From Fodinibacter luteus (GTDB lineage Bacteria; Actinomycetota; Actinomycetes; Actinomycetales; Dermatophilaceae), in NCBI RefSeq assembly GCF_039541575.1, contig NZ_BAABGM010000011.1, positions 1 through 64,000 on the forward strand: a DNA stretch of 64,000 nt. The letters are read 5' to 3'. The translations under genes and the position numbers were made by a program. Every line of letters starts with the position of its first letter. The stretch's first letter is position 1. Below the pieces are notes generated by a model that was given only the letters and a program-made list of their open reading frames with translations, did not search any database and was not told the origin of the DNA. This document shows positions 7,180-14,823 of the stretch, one piece after another.

Positions 7180-8811
7180 ATGAGGCCCTTCGACCCCCGG
7201 CTGCTCAGGACGGCGCCGGCCGCACGCCGGCCGGTCACCGTCCTGGCGGTCGTCGGCGTGCTCCAGGGCCTCGCGACGATCGGCCTCGCGGTGGCGCTCA
7301 CGGCGCTCGTCGTGGCCGTCGTCGAGGGGATGCCGGTGGGCCCGTCCGCGCTGTGGCTGGCGGGCCTGTTCGGGGCGCGGGCCGCCCTCGCGTGGGTCGC
7401 GGAGCGGGTCGCGGCCTGGGCCGGGCTCGAGGTGACCGCGGAGCTGCGCGAGCGGCTGCTCGCCCGGTGGCTCGCCTCGCCCGCCGAGGACCGCCCCGAC
7501 CCGGACCGGGCCGTCACCCTCGCCGCCCAGGGCGCCGCGAGCGTCGAGCCGTACGTCGCCCGCTTCCTCCCTGCGCTCGTCGCGGGGGTCGTCGTCCCGG
7601 TGCTCGCGCTCGCGACGCTGCTGTGGGTCGACTGGGTCAGTGCGCTCATCGTCGCGCTCACGCTGCCGCTCCTGCCGTTCTTCGCCGCCCTCATCGGCAC
7701 GGCGACCCGCGCCGAGACCGAGCGGCGCTGGGCCGCGCTGTCGTCGCTGTCGGGCCACTTCCTCGACGTCATGCGCGGCCTGCCGACCCTCGTCGGGTAC
7801 GGCCGGGCCGAGCGCCAGGTCGACGTCATCGGCGAGGTGAGCCAGCAGCACCGCCGGGCCACGATGAGCACGCTGAGGCTGGCGTTCACGTCGTCGGCGG
7901 CCCTGGAGCTGCTCGCGTCGATCTCGGTCGCGATCGTCGCGGTCACCGTCGGCCTGCGGCTCACCCACGGGTCGATGACGCTGCAGGCCGGGCTGCTCGC
8001 GATCCTGCTCGCGCCCGAGGCCTACTGGCCGATCCGCCGGGTCGGCGCCGAGTTCCACGCGGCGGCCGACGGCGCCGAGGCGATCGACGGCATCCTCGCC
8101 GAGCTCGCCGAGCCGGACGACTCCTCGCGGCGAGTGCGGACGTGGCCGCTGGGGCAGCCACGTCCGCACTCACCGGGGGGTGGCGCACCGGACGAGGTCG
8201 GCGTGCGCCTCGTCCGGGCCGCGTACACCTACCCGGGCGCCGACGCACCCGCGCTGACGAGCGTCAGCCTGGATGCCGGGCCGGGGCTCACCGCCGTCAC
8301 CGGCCCCTCCGGGGTCGGCAAGTCGACCCTCCTCGAGCTCGCGGCCGGTCTGCGCACGCCCACTGCCGGTACCGTGCGCGCCGGCCGCGCCCACCTCGTG
8401 ACCCAGCGCCCGTTCCTGCCGGCGGGTACCCTGCGCGACGCGCTCACCCTCGGCAACGGGGCCGACGACCAGGCCCTGTGGGACGCCCTGCGGCTCGTCG
8501 GCCTCGAGGGCTTCGTCGCCGGGCTGTCCCGGGCGCTCGGCACCCCGCTCGGCGACGACGGGTTCGGGCTGTCCGCCGGCCAGCGGGCCCGGGTGGCCCT
8601 GGCCCGGGCGGCTCTGTCGACCGCACCGGTGCTGCTCGTCGACGAACCCACCGCACACCTCGACGAGGACGCCGCGGCTCTCGTCCACGACGTCCTCGTC
8701 GAGCTCGGCGAGCGCCGCACGGTGCTCGCCGTGACGCACCGGCCCGAGCTCGTCGAGCGCGCCGACCGGCACGTCGTGCTGACCCACGAGGGCGCGGAGG
8801 TGCTGCGGTGA
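7180..8811 (+). CDS. cydD: Thiol reductant ABC exporter, CydD subunit
   Basis: 543-aa half-transporter (six-helix domain about 1-300, ATPase about 345-543). CydDC exports glutathione/cysteine-type reductants and is required for cytochrome bd assembly. Walker A GPSGVGKST, signature LSAGQRARVALARA, Walker B VLLVDEPTAHLDE, H-loop THRPE. The linker between the two domains contains a perfect 15-bp inverted repeat (8132-8171) encoding an Arg/Pro/Gly stretch with no apparent family counterpart. Its stop overlaps the GTG of cydC by 4 nt. Confidence 0.92.
   Translation: MRPFDPRLLRTAPAARRPVTVLAVVGVLQGLATIGLAVALTALVVAVVEGMPVGPSALWLAGLFGARAALAWVAERVAAWAGLEVTAELRERLLARWLASPAEDRPDPDRAVTLAAQGAASVEPYVARFLPALVAGVVVPVLALATLLWVDWVSALIVALTLPLLPFFAALIGTATRAETERRWAALSSLSGHFLDVMRGLPTLVGYGRAERQVDVIGEVSQQHRRATMSTLRLAFTSSAALELLASISVAIVAVTVGLRLTHGSMTLQAGLLAILLAPEAYWPIRRVGAEFHAAADGAEAIDGILAELAEPDDSSRRVRTWPLGQPRPHSPGGGAPDEVGVRLVRAAYTYPGADAPALTSVSLDAGPGLTAVTGPSGVGKSTLLELAAGLRTPTAGTVRAGRAHLVTQRPFLPAGTLRDALTLGNGADDQALWDALRLVGLEGFVAGLSRALGTPLGDDGFGLSAGQRARVALARAALSTAPVLLVDEPTAHLDEDAAALVHDVLVELGERRTVLAVTHRPELVERADRHVVLTHEGAEVLR
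8132..8171. repeat. Perfect 15-bp inverted repeat inside the cydD linker
   Basis: Arms 8132-8146 and 8157-8171 (GAGTGCGGACGTGGC and its exact complement) with a 10-nt loop. It falls in frame in the linker between membrane and ATPase domains. The encoded peptide (RVRTWPLGQPRPHS) looks inserted. Confidence 0.85.
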
Positions 8812-10493
8812 GCACCCACCCCATGAGCCTGCTCCGCCCGACCCGCGCGACGATCCACGGCGGGCTCCTCGGCGGCGCCGCGACGGCATCCGGCATCGCC
8901 CTGACCGCGACGTCGGGATGGCTCATCGTGCGGGCCAGCGAGCAGCCGGTCATCCTCACTCTGCTCACGGCCATCGTCGGGGTCCGGGCCTTCGGCATCG
9001 CCCGGCCCTTCTTCCGCTACCTCGAGCGGGTCGTGTCGCACGATGCCGCGCTCGACGACCTCGCGCAGCGCCGCACCGGCGTGTACGCCGCGCTCGTGCC
9101 GCTCACCCCGGCGCGGCTCGGGCGCCGGTCGCGCTCGAGCGTGCTCGCCGGCGTCGTCGACGACCTCACCGACGTCGTCGAGGCCCAGGTCCGGGTCACC
9201 GTGCCGGTGCTCTCGAGCGCCCTCGCCGGGCTCGTCGCGGCGCTGCTCGCCGCGTGGTTCGCACCGCAGGTCGGGCTCGTGCTCGTCGGGCTGCTCCTCG
9301 CCGTCGCGGCGACGTGCTGGCTCGCGTGGCTCGTGGAGTCGCGCTCACGCGACGAGCTGCTCGAGGCCCGGGCCGAGGTGCTTCGGGTCAGCGACCTCGT
9401 GGCGCGCCAGGCCGGTGAGCTGCAGGCGGTCGGGGCCGGTGCCACGGCATCCGGCTGGCTCCGCGACGCCCACGAGACGCTGCGCCGCGCCGTGAACCGG
9501 CAGAGCCGCGGCCGCGCGCTCGTCGCCGCGACGTTGCTCGTCGCGACCGCCGTGGCGACCGTGGCCACCGCCGCCCTCGTCGACCCCGCGGCCACCGGGG
9601 CGCCCGTCGCCGCGCTCCTCGTCGTCGTCCCGGTCGCCCTCGGCGACGCCCTCGCCCCGCTCGTCGACACGATGCGCTCGCTGGCGCGGGCGCAGGGCAG
9701 CGCGGCCCGGCTCGACGCGCTGCTCGAGCAGCAGCCCGCCGTGACCGACGCTGCCACCCCTGCTGGCGTCCGGCAGGTCGGGGGTCCTGACCCCCAAGGT
9801 GCCGGACGCAACGAGGTGTCCGGCCGCCACGTGGAGCTGCGGGAGGTCGCCGCGTCGTGGACGGGTCACGGCGAGCAGCTCGCCCCGACCGACCTCACCC
9901 TCGAGCCCGGGCGGCGGGTCGCCGTCGTCGGCCCCAACGGCTCGGGGAAGAGCACCCTGCTCGCCGTGCTCGCCCGGCACCTCGACCCGAGCCGCGGACG
10001 TCACGCGGTCGACGGCACCGACGTCCACGGCCTCGGGCTCGAGGAGGTGCGCCGGCACGTCGCCGTCGTCGACGACGAGCCGCACGTCTTCTCGACGTCG
10101 GTGGCCGCCAACCTGCGGCTCGCCCACCCGGACGCGAGCGACGCCGACGTCTCGGCCGCACTGGGTCGCGCCGGGCTGGGGGACTGGCTCGCGGGCCTGC
10201 CGGATGGCCTCGACACCCGCCTCGGCAGCGGCGGTCGCGGGGTGTCCGGCGGCGAGCGCGCCAGGCTCGGCGTGGCCCGCGCCCTCCTCGCCGACCGGCC
10301 CCTCGTGCTGCTCGACGAGCCCACCGCCCACCTCGACCACGCCACCGCCACGGCGGTCCTCGACGACGTGCTCACGGCCACCGACGGACGCAGCGTCGTC
10401 CTCGTCAGCCACCGTCCCGAGGCCGTCGACCGTTTCGACTCCGTGCTCGACCTCGGCGCAGCCTCGACGGCTGCGCGCACCCCGAAGGAGTAG
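8808..10493 (+). CDS. cydC: Thiol reductant ABC exporter, CydC subunit
   Basis: 561-aa partner half-transporter of CydD. Six-helix domain (about 15-300), then ATPase with Walker A GPNGSGKST, signature VSGGERARLGVARA, Walker B LVLLDEPTAHLDH and H-loop SHRPE. GTG start at 8808 overlaps the cydD stop (GTGA), implying translational coupling. The linker carries a second, unrelated hairpin (9766-9809) and encodes Gly/Pro-rich sequence. blaI follows only 2 nt after its stop. Confidence 0.92.
   Translation: MSTHPMSLLRPTRATIHGGLLGGAATASGIALTATSGWLIVRASEQPVILTLLTAIVGVRAFGIARPFFRYLERVVSHDAALDDLAQRRTGVYAALVPLTPARLGRRSRSSVLAGVVDDLTDVVEAQVRVTVPVLSSALAGLVAALLAAWFAPQVGLVLVGLLLAVAATCWLAWLVESRSRDELLEARAEVLRVSDLVARQAGELQAVGAGATASGWLRDAHETLRRAVNRQSRGRALVAATLLVATAVATVATAALVDPAATGAPVAALLVVVPVALGDALAPLVDTMRSLARAQGSAARLDALLEQQPAVTDAATPAGVRQVGGPDPQGAGRNEVSGRHVELREVAASWTGHGEQLAPTDLTLEPGRRVAVVGPNGSGKSTLLAVLARHLDPSRGRHAVDGTDVHGLGLEEVRRHVAVVDDEPHVFSTSVAANLRLAHPDASDADVSAALGRAGLGDWLAGLPDGLDTRLGSGGRGVSGGERARLGVARALLADRPLVLLDEPTAHLDHATATAVLDDVLTATDGRSVVLVSHRPEAVDRFDSVLDLGAASTAARTPKE
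9766..9809. repeat. Hairpin inside the cydC linker
   Basis: Outer arms GCGTCCGGCA (9766-9775) and its exact complement (9800-9809), then a 4/4 internal loop and an inner 7-bp stem GGGGGTC/GACCCCC (9780-9786, 9789-9795). Position in the protein is equivalent to the hairpin in cydD, but the sequence differs. Confidence 0.8.
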
Positions 10494-10495
10494 CC

Positions 10496-10957
10496 ATGCC
10501 GCACTCGACCTCCGCACCCCGTCTCGGCGACCTCGAGCGGGTCGTCATGGAGCACCTGTGGGAGGCGGCCACCGCGGGCGGCTCCCAGTTCGGCGGCGCC
10601 ACCGTCCGCGAGGTGCACGACCGCTTCGAGGGCGAGCGGGAGATCGCCTACACGACGGTCATGACGGTGCTCGACCGCCTCGCGAAGAAGGGACTCGTCA
10701 CCCGCGAGCGCGACGGGCGCGCCTGGCGGTACCGCCCCGCCGACACCCGCGAGGCACTCACCGCGCAGACGATGCGCCGCACGATGGACGACATGGACGT
10801 CACCGACCGGCGCACGGCCCTCCTGCACTTCCTCGACGGGGCGACGACGGACGAGATCGCCGACCTCAAGGCCGCCCTCGCCGAGATCGAGGCCCGTGCG
10901 GAGGCGGAGGTGGCGCCGGCGCCGGCACCTCGGCGTCGCCCGCTGCGGGGGCGCTGA
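10496..10957 (+). CDS. blaI: BlaI/MecI/CopY family transcriptional repressor
   Basis: 153 aa. N-terminal winged helix (LGDLERVVMEHLWE, then YTTVMTVLDRLAKKGLV and WRYRP) followed by a dimerisation region (TMRRTMDDMD...LLHFLDG) and a Pro/Arg-rich tail. BlaI repressors bind TAC/GTA dyads and are inactivated by a membrane M56 protease, the next gene here. It is 2 nt from cydC and therefore co-transcribed with cydABDC. TACTAC dyads over the cydA promoter suggest it autoregulates the whole operon. Confidence 0.88.
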   Translation: MPHSTSAPRLGDLERVVMEHLWEAATAGGSQFGGATVREVHDRFEGEREIAYTTVMTVLDRLAKKGLVTRERDGRAWRYRPADTREALTAQTMRRTMDDMDVTDRRTALLHFLDGATTDEIADLKAALAEIEARAEAEVAPAPAPRRRPLRGR

Positions 10958-10975
10958 GCCCGGGTCGTCCCTCCG

Positions 10976-11021
10976 CGCCCGGGTGATCCCCGGGCGGAGT
11001 CACCCGGGGATCACCCGGGCG
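10976..11021 (+). terminator. 19-bp perfect hairpin after blaI
   Basis: Arms 10976-10994 and 11003-11021 are exact complements (CGCCCGGGTGATCCCCGGG), with an 8-nt loop. There is no U-tract, but the stem is strong enough to act as an intrinsic-type stop or RNA stabiliser between blaI and the M56 gene. It may belong to the same hairpin class as those in cydD/cydC. Confidence 0.55.
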
Positions 11022-11044
11022 GGGCGGCCGGGCGAGGCGGCCGC

Positions 11045-11085
11045 GACGGGCCGGGGTGAACCCCGACGGGCCGGGGGTGAACCCC
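11045..11085 (+). repeat. Two tandem ~20-bp units with GGGGTGAACCCC palindrome
   Basis: Units at 11045-11064 and 11065-11085 (GACGGGCCGGGG(G)TGAACCCC) differ by one inserted G. Each contains a 12-bp palindrome. They lie 25 nt upstream of the M56 gene and could be a tandem operator. Confidence 0.6.
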
Positions 11086-11109
11086 GACGAGCCCGGCGCG
11101 CCTGTCACC

Positions 11110-11964
11110 ATGGTGGGTGTGATCCCGTTCCTCCTCGCGGGGCTCGCCGTGCTCCTCGCGTGGGTGGCTCCCGGGCTCATGGCCCGCCAGAAACGCTTCC
11201 GCCGGGCACCCCGGGCCTCGCTCGTCGCGTGGCAGGCGGTGTCGCTCGGCGGCATCCTCGCGGCCCTTGCCGCGGCGCCGGCCACCCTCCCGCTGCTCCT
11301 CGAGGGCGAGGACGCCTTGGAGCGCACCGAGCTCGTCGCTCCGGCCGTGCTGCTCAGCACGGCCGTGCTGGCCCGCGTCCTGTACGCCGGGCACGACGTC
11401 GGCGTGCGGCTGCGTCGGGTGCGCGCCGACCACCGCCAGCTCGTCGACATCATCGCGACGCACGAGCGCGACCGCGTGCGCATCCTGCAGCACCCGACCC
11501 CGACGGCCTACTGCATCCCGGGGCGGCAGGCCCGGGTCGTGCTGTCCCAGGGTGTGCTCGACGCCCTGCCCGCCGACCAGCTCGAGGCGGTCGTCGCCCA
11601 CGAGGACGCACACCTGCGTGCTCGCCACGACCTGCTCCTCGAGTTCTTCGCCGTCGTCCACCGGGCCGTGCCCGCACCGCTGCGCTCGGACGCCGCGCTG
11701 TCGGAGGTGCGCCTCCTCGTCGAGGTGCTCGCGGACCGGGCCGCGGTGCGCAGGAGCGGGGAGGTGGCGACGGCCCGGGCGCTGCTCGCCCTCGCGGGGA
11801 GCCGCACCCCGGAGGCCGCGCTCGGGGTGGGGACGACCGCGCCGGTGCGGCTGCGCCTGCTCGCCGACGGCCCGCCGCACCCGGTGCTCCCGGCCGTCGC
11901 GTACACGTATGCCGCGCTCGCCGGCACGCTCCCCCTGGTCCTGCTCGCCGCTGCGTGGACGTGA
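11110..11964 (+). CDS. M56 family (BlaR1-like) membrane metallopeptidase
   Basis: 284 aa. Hydrophobic helices flank a cytoplasmic zinc-protease core with H164-E-D-A-H168 in VVAHEDAHLRARHD, the HExxH variant of M56/BlaR1. There is no C-terminal penicillin-binding sensor, so unlike BlaR1 it must sense something through its membrane part. It probably cleaves or inactivates the BlaI encoded upstream. Start ATG 11110 (GTG 11113 also possible); an upstream in-frame ATG at 11056 would translate the tandem repeats and is less likely. Confidence 0.85.
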   Translation: MVGVIPFLLAGLAVLLAWVAPGLMARQKRFRRAPRASLVAWQAVSLGGILAALAAAPATLPLLLEGEDALERTELVAPAVLLSTAVLARVLYAGHDVGVRLRRVRADHRQLVDIIATHERDRVRILQHPTPTAYCIPGRQARVVLSQGVLDALPADQLEAVVAHEDAHLRARHDLLLEFFAVVHRAVPAPLRSDAALSEVRLLVEVLADRAAVRRSGEVATARALLALAGSRTPEAALGVGTTAPVRLRLLADGPPHPVLPAVAYTYAALAGTLPLVLLAAAWT

Positions 11965-12060
11965 GCGCCGACCCGGCACCGGTCCAGGGATGTCAGGGAT
12001 GTCAGGGGCGCAGTGGGGCGCGCGTCCGACATCACCGGAGGCGGTGGAGGGGCGCCGGCG

Positions 12061-12528
12061 CTAGGCCCAGCTGGGCGGCGGGGGCGGTGGCGTCGAGCCG
12101 GGCGGGGTCGGCTCGGGACCGGCGGGCGCCGTCGGAGCGGGGGGCGCGCCCCCGGCATCCGAAGCAGGCGGCGGCGGTGCGGACCCAGCCGGCGGCGGGG
12201 GCGGTGGTGGCGCCGCGGCGGCCGCAGCGGCGCCCGGAGGGGGAGGCGGGGACCCCGGGGCGCCGTAGGCCGGCGGCGCGACGGTGAGCGGGCCGAGCCG
12301 ACCGCTCGACTCGAGCTCGCGCAGCGTCGCCAGGAGCCTCGCACGGTCGTCGGCGGATGCCGGCCGGCCGGTGGCCTCGAGGTAGGCGAGGACGCCGAGG
12401 TCGCGCAGCGCGCGGTCGCCACCACCCGGCCCCGGGCCGGGGGTGTTGATGCCGGCCTGGGTCATCGCGACATCGGCCTTGGCGGCGAGGTCGCTCGCGG
12501 CGGCCTTGGCCCTGTCGAAGAAGCTCAT
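12061..12528 (-). CDS. Pro/Ala/Gly-rich protein of unknown function
   Basis: 155 aa. The N-terminal half (MSFFDRAKAAASDLAAKADVAM...) is a predicted helix plus a short region containing LGVLAYLEATGRP. The C-terminal half is very rich in Pro, Ala and Gly with several runs of five or more prolines. ATG 12528 has a good SD (GGAGGTCC on the minus strand). It is divergent from the AIM24 gene. The N-terminus resembles small actinobacterial proteins with an SHOCT-like helical segment, but I cannot assign a function. Confidence 0.65.
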   Translation of the reverse strand: MSFFDRAKAAASDLAAKADVAMTQAGINTPGPGPGGGDRALRDLGVLAYLEATGRPASADDRARLLATLRELESSGRLGPLTVAPPAYGAPGSPPPPPGAAAAAAAPPPPPPPAGSAPPPPASDAGGAPPAPTAPAGPEPTPPGSTPPPPPPSWA

Positions 12529-12566
12529 CGGGGACCTCCATGAGGGTGACCTGACTCCTGCCGGAA

Positions 12567-12600
12567 ACCCTAGGCGGGTGTCGGGGGTTCCGCCTAGCGT
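12567..12600. promoter_or_regulatory. Symmetric divergent promoter region
   Basis: CTAGGCGG (12570-12577) and CCGCCTAG (12590-12597) form a perfect 8-bp inverted repeat. On the minus strand TAGGGT (12567-12572) and on the plus strand TAGCGT (12595-12600) are placed as opposed -10 boxes for the Pro-rich gene and the AIM24 gene. Confidence 0.4.
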
Positions 12601-12657
12601 TGGGGCAGGTTCTCGGGCGAGGGCCGGGGGCCACGAGTGAGAGGGCGGTCAGCCACG

Positions 12658-13377
12658 ATGACGATCCACGGGTCGCTGTTCCAGGAGTTCAAGGAGAAGG
12701 AGACCCAGGACCCCTTCTCGCTGCAGAACAAGAAGATGCTGCGGGTCGACATGCGCTACGGGGAGGTGTGGGCGCGCACCGGGTCGATGGTGGCCTACCA
12801 GGGCGACGTGCGCTTCGTGAACAAGGGCTCGGGTGGCCTCGGCAGGATGCTCAAGGCGGCCACGACCGGCGAGGGCGTCAAGATGATGCAGTGCTCGGGC
12901 AGCGGCGAGCTGTTCGTCGCCGACGAGGCCAGCGAGATCCAGGTCATGTACCTCGAGGACGACGCCATCTCGGTCAACGGCGCCAACGTCCTGGCCTTCT
13001 CCAACTCGATCCAGTGGGACATCCACCGCATCCAGGCCCGGGGCGCCACCATGACCGGCGGCCTGTACAACGTGGCCCTGCGCGGCACCGGCTACGTCGC
13101 CGTGACGACCAAGGGCGACCCCATCGCGCTCGACGTCGCGTCGGCCCCCACCTTCGCCGACGCCCAGGCCGTCGTGCTCTGGACGGCCGGGGTCTCGATG
13201 GACATCCGCGTCGACACCGGTGGCCTGGGCTCGATGATCCGCGGCGGCACGGGTGAGCTGCTGCAGATGTCCTTCGGCGGGCAGGGCTACGTCCTCGTCC
13301 AGCCGAGCGAGTCGGTGCCCCAGGGGGCGCCGCAGTCGCAGAGCCCCGGCGGGATGCTCGGGCAGTTCCTCCAGTAG
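12658..13377 (+). CDS. AIM24 family protein
   Basis: 239 aa matching the AIM24/PF01987 family of beta-rich proteins (FSLQNKKMLRVDMRYGEVWA, FFADEA-like region, GQGYVLVQPSE near the C-terminus). The mitochondrial member is needed for cristae structure; the bacterial role is unknown. ATG 12658 is chosen because homology begins at MTIHGSLFQEF; an ATG at 12637 would add seven residues. No operon partner in the same direction. Confidence 0.85.
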   Translation: MTIHGSLFQEFKEKETQDPFSLQNKKMLRVDMRYGEVWARTGSMVAYQGDVRFVNKGSGGLGRMLKAATTGEGVKMMQCSGSGELFVADEASEIQVMYLEDDAISVNGANVLAFSNSIQWDIHRIQARGATMTGGLYNVALRGTGYVAVTTKGDPIALDVASAPTFADAQAVVLWTAGVSMDIRVDTGGLGSMIRGGTGELLQMSFGGQGYVLVQPSESVPQGAPQSQSPGGMLGQFLQ

Positions 13378-13426
13378 GCGGACGCCCACGGGAAGGCGCC
13401 ACGCACGGGCGCCCGGCGGCATGCGC

Positions 13427-13432
13427 AACAAT
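13427..13432 (+). promoter_or_regulatory. Candidate -10 of bioB
   Basis: AACAAT, 7 nt before the ATG of bioB; fits the leaderless pattern of this window. Confidence 0.4.
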
Positions 13433-13439
13433 CGTCGGC

Positions 13440-14453
13440 ATGACGGCACAGGTGACCGGGACCGACATCCTCGACGTCGCGCGCGAGCAGGTGCTCGAGC
13501 GGGGCGTGCCCCTGACCCGGGAGCAGGTGCTCGAGGTGCTGCGCACCGGCGACGACCGCCTCCAGGACCTGCTCGCCCTCGCCCACGAGGTGCGGATGAG
13601 GTACCAGGGGCCGAGCGTCGAGGTCGAGGGCATCGTGTCGCTCAAGACGGGCGGCTGCCCGGAGGACTGCCACTTCTGCTCGCAGTCCGGCCAGTTCACC
13701 TCCCCGGTGCGCTCGGTGTGGCTCAACATCCCCGAGCTCGTGCGCGCCGCGAAGGAGACCGCGGCCACCGGCGCGAGCGAGTTCTGCATCGTCGCGGCCG
13801 TGCGCGGGCCCGACGACAGGCTCATGGAGCAGATGCGCGAGGGCGTCGCCGCCATCCGGGCGGCGGTCGACATCAACGTCGCCGCCTCGCTCGGCATGCT
13901 GACCCGCGAGCAGGTCGACGACCTCGTCGACATGGGCGTGCACCGCTACAACCACAACCTCGAGGCCGGTCGCTCCTACTTCCCGAACGTCGTCACGACC
14001 CACTCCTTCGACGAGCGCTGGGACACCTGCCTCATGGTCAAGGAGTCGGGCATGGAGCTGTGCTGCGGCGGCCTCGTCGGCATGGGCGAGACCCTCGAGC
14101 AGCGCGCCGAGCTCGCCGCCCAGCTCGGCGAGCTCGAGCCGCACGAGGTGCCGCTCAACTTCCTCAACCCCCGGCCCGGCACCCCGTTCGGCGACCTCGA
14201 GCCGATGGAGACCGGCGACGCCCTGCGCACCATCGCGGCCTTCCGGCTCGCCCTGCCGCGCACGATCCTGCGCTACGCCGGTGGCCGCGAGCTCACCCTC
14301 GGCGACCTCGGCACCCGCGACGGGCTGCTCGGCGGCATCAACGCCGTCATCGTCGGCAACTACCTCACGACCCTGGGGCGCGACCCGCGCGAGGACCTCG
14401 CCCTGCTCGACGAGCTCGAGATGCCGATCAAGGCCCTCAACGAGACGTTCTGA
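13440..14453 (+). CDS. bioB: Biotin synthase
   Basis: 337-aa radical SAM enzyme that inserts sulfur into dethiobiotin. The CX3CX2C motif binding the [4Fe-4S]-SAM cluster is C73-x3-C77-x2-C80 in GGCPEDCHFCSQS. Other BioB marks are YNHNLEAGRSYF and NFLNPRPGTPF. It is followed 25 nt later by bsaP, an FeS accessory protein. bioA, bioF and bioD lie within 9 kb, so the pathway from pimeloyl thioester to biotin is nearly complete here; no bioC/bioH or bioW was seen. Confidence 0.96.
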   Translation: MTAQVTGTDILDVAREQVLERGVPLTREQVLEVLRTGDDRLQDLLALAHEVRMRYQGPSVEVEGIVSLKTGGCPEDCHFCSQSGQFTSPVRSVWLNIPELVRAAKETAATGASEFCIVAAVRGPDDRLMEQMREGVAAIRAAVDINVAASLGMLTREQVDDLVDMGVHRYNHNLEAGRSYFPNVVTTHSFDERWDTCLMVKESGMELCCGGLVGMGETLEQRAELAAQLGELEPHEVPLNFLNPRPGTPFGDLEPMETGDALRTIAAFRLALPRTILRYAGGRELTLGDLGTRDGLLGGINAVIVGNYLTTLGRDPREDLALLDELEMPIKALNETF

Positions 14454-14478
14454 CGGCGCCCGGTCGACGGTGGTGTTC

Positions 14479-14721
14479 ATGACCGAGCAGACGGATGCCG
14501 GGGAGCCGGTCGCGCGGCCCGGCTCGCCCGGGCTGTGGTGCGGCCAGTGCGGGGACGCCGTCGCGCAGGGCGACCACGTCCGCTGCGCCCGGCGGGCGGT
14601 GCTGGAGCCCCCGCGGTTCTGCGTGCACTGCCGTCGCCGGATGAAGGTGCAGGTCACCCCCGGCACCTGGACCGCGACGTGCGTGCGGCACGGGACGGTG
14701 GAGCAGCCCACCTGGTCGTGA
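14479..14721 (+). CDS. bsaP: Biotin synthase auxiliary protein
   Basis: 80-aa Cys-rich protein directly downstream of bioB. Cysteines at 21, 24, 36, 48, 51 and 68 form CxxC pairs (WCGQCG, CVHCRRRM), and RAVLEPPRFC resembles BsaP of actinobacteria. BsaP is known in mycobacteria as an FeS protein required for BioB turnover. The small size, the position after bioB and the Cys pattern support the call; it was identified by pattern, not by alignment. Confidence 0.8.
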   Translation: MTEQTDAGEPVARPGSPGLWCGQCGDAVAQGDHVRCARRAVLEPPRFCVHCRRRMKVQVTPGTWTATCVRHGTVEQPTWS

Positions 14722-14823
14722 CCGACGCCGGGCCGGTGGTGTGACGCATCAGTCGCGACGCGGTGGGTCGTGCGGATTGCCGGACACCCGCGCGGTGGCG
14801 AGACTGGAGGTGGAGGGACCACA

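Noticed and set aside
4569..7964. 1131-codon minus-strand frame opposite cydAB
   Set aside because: Shadow of cydA/cydB/cydD; low-complexity translation with no family features.
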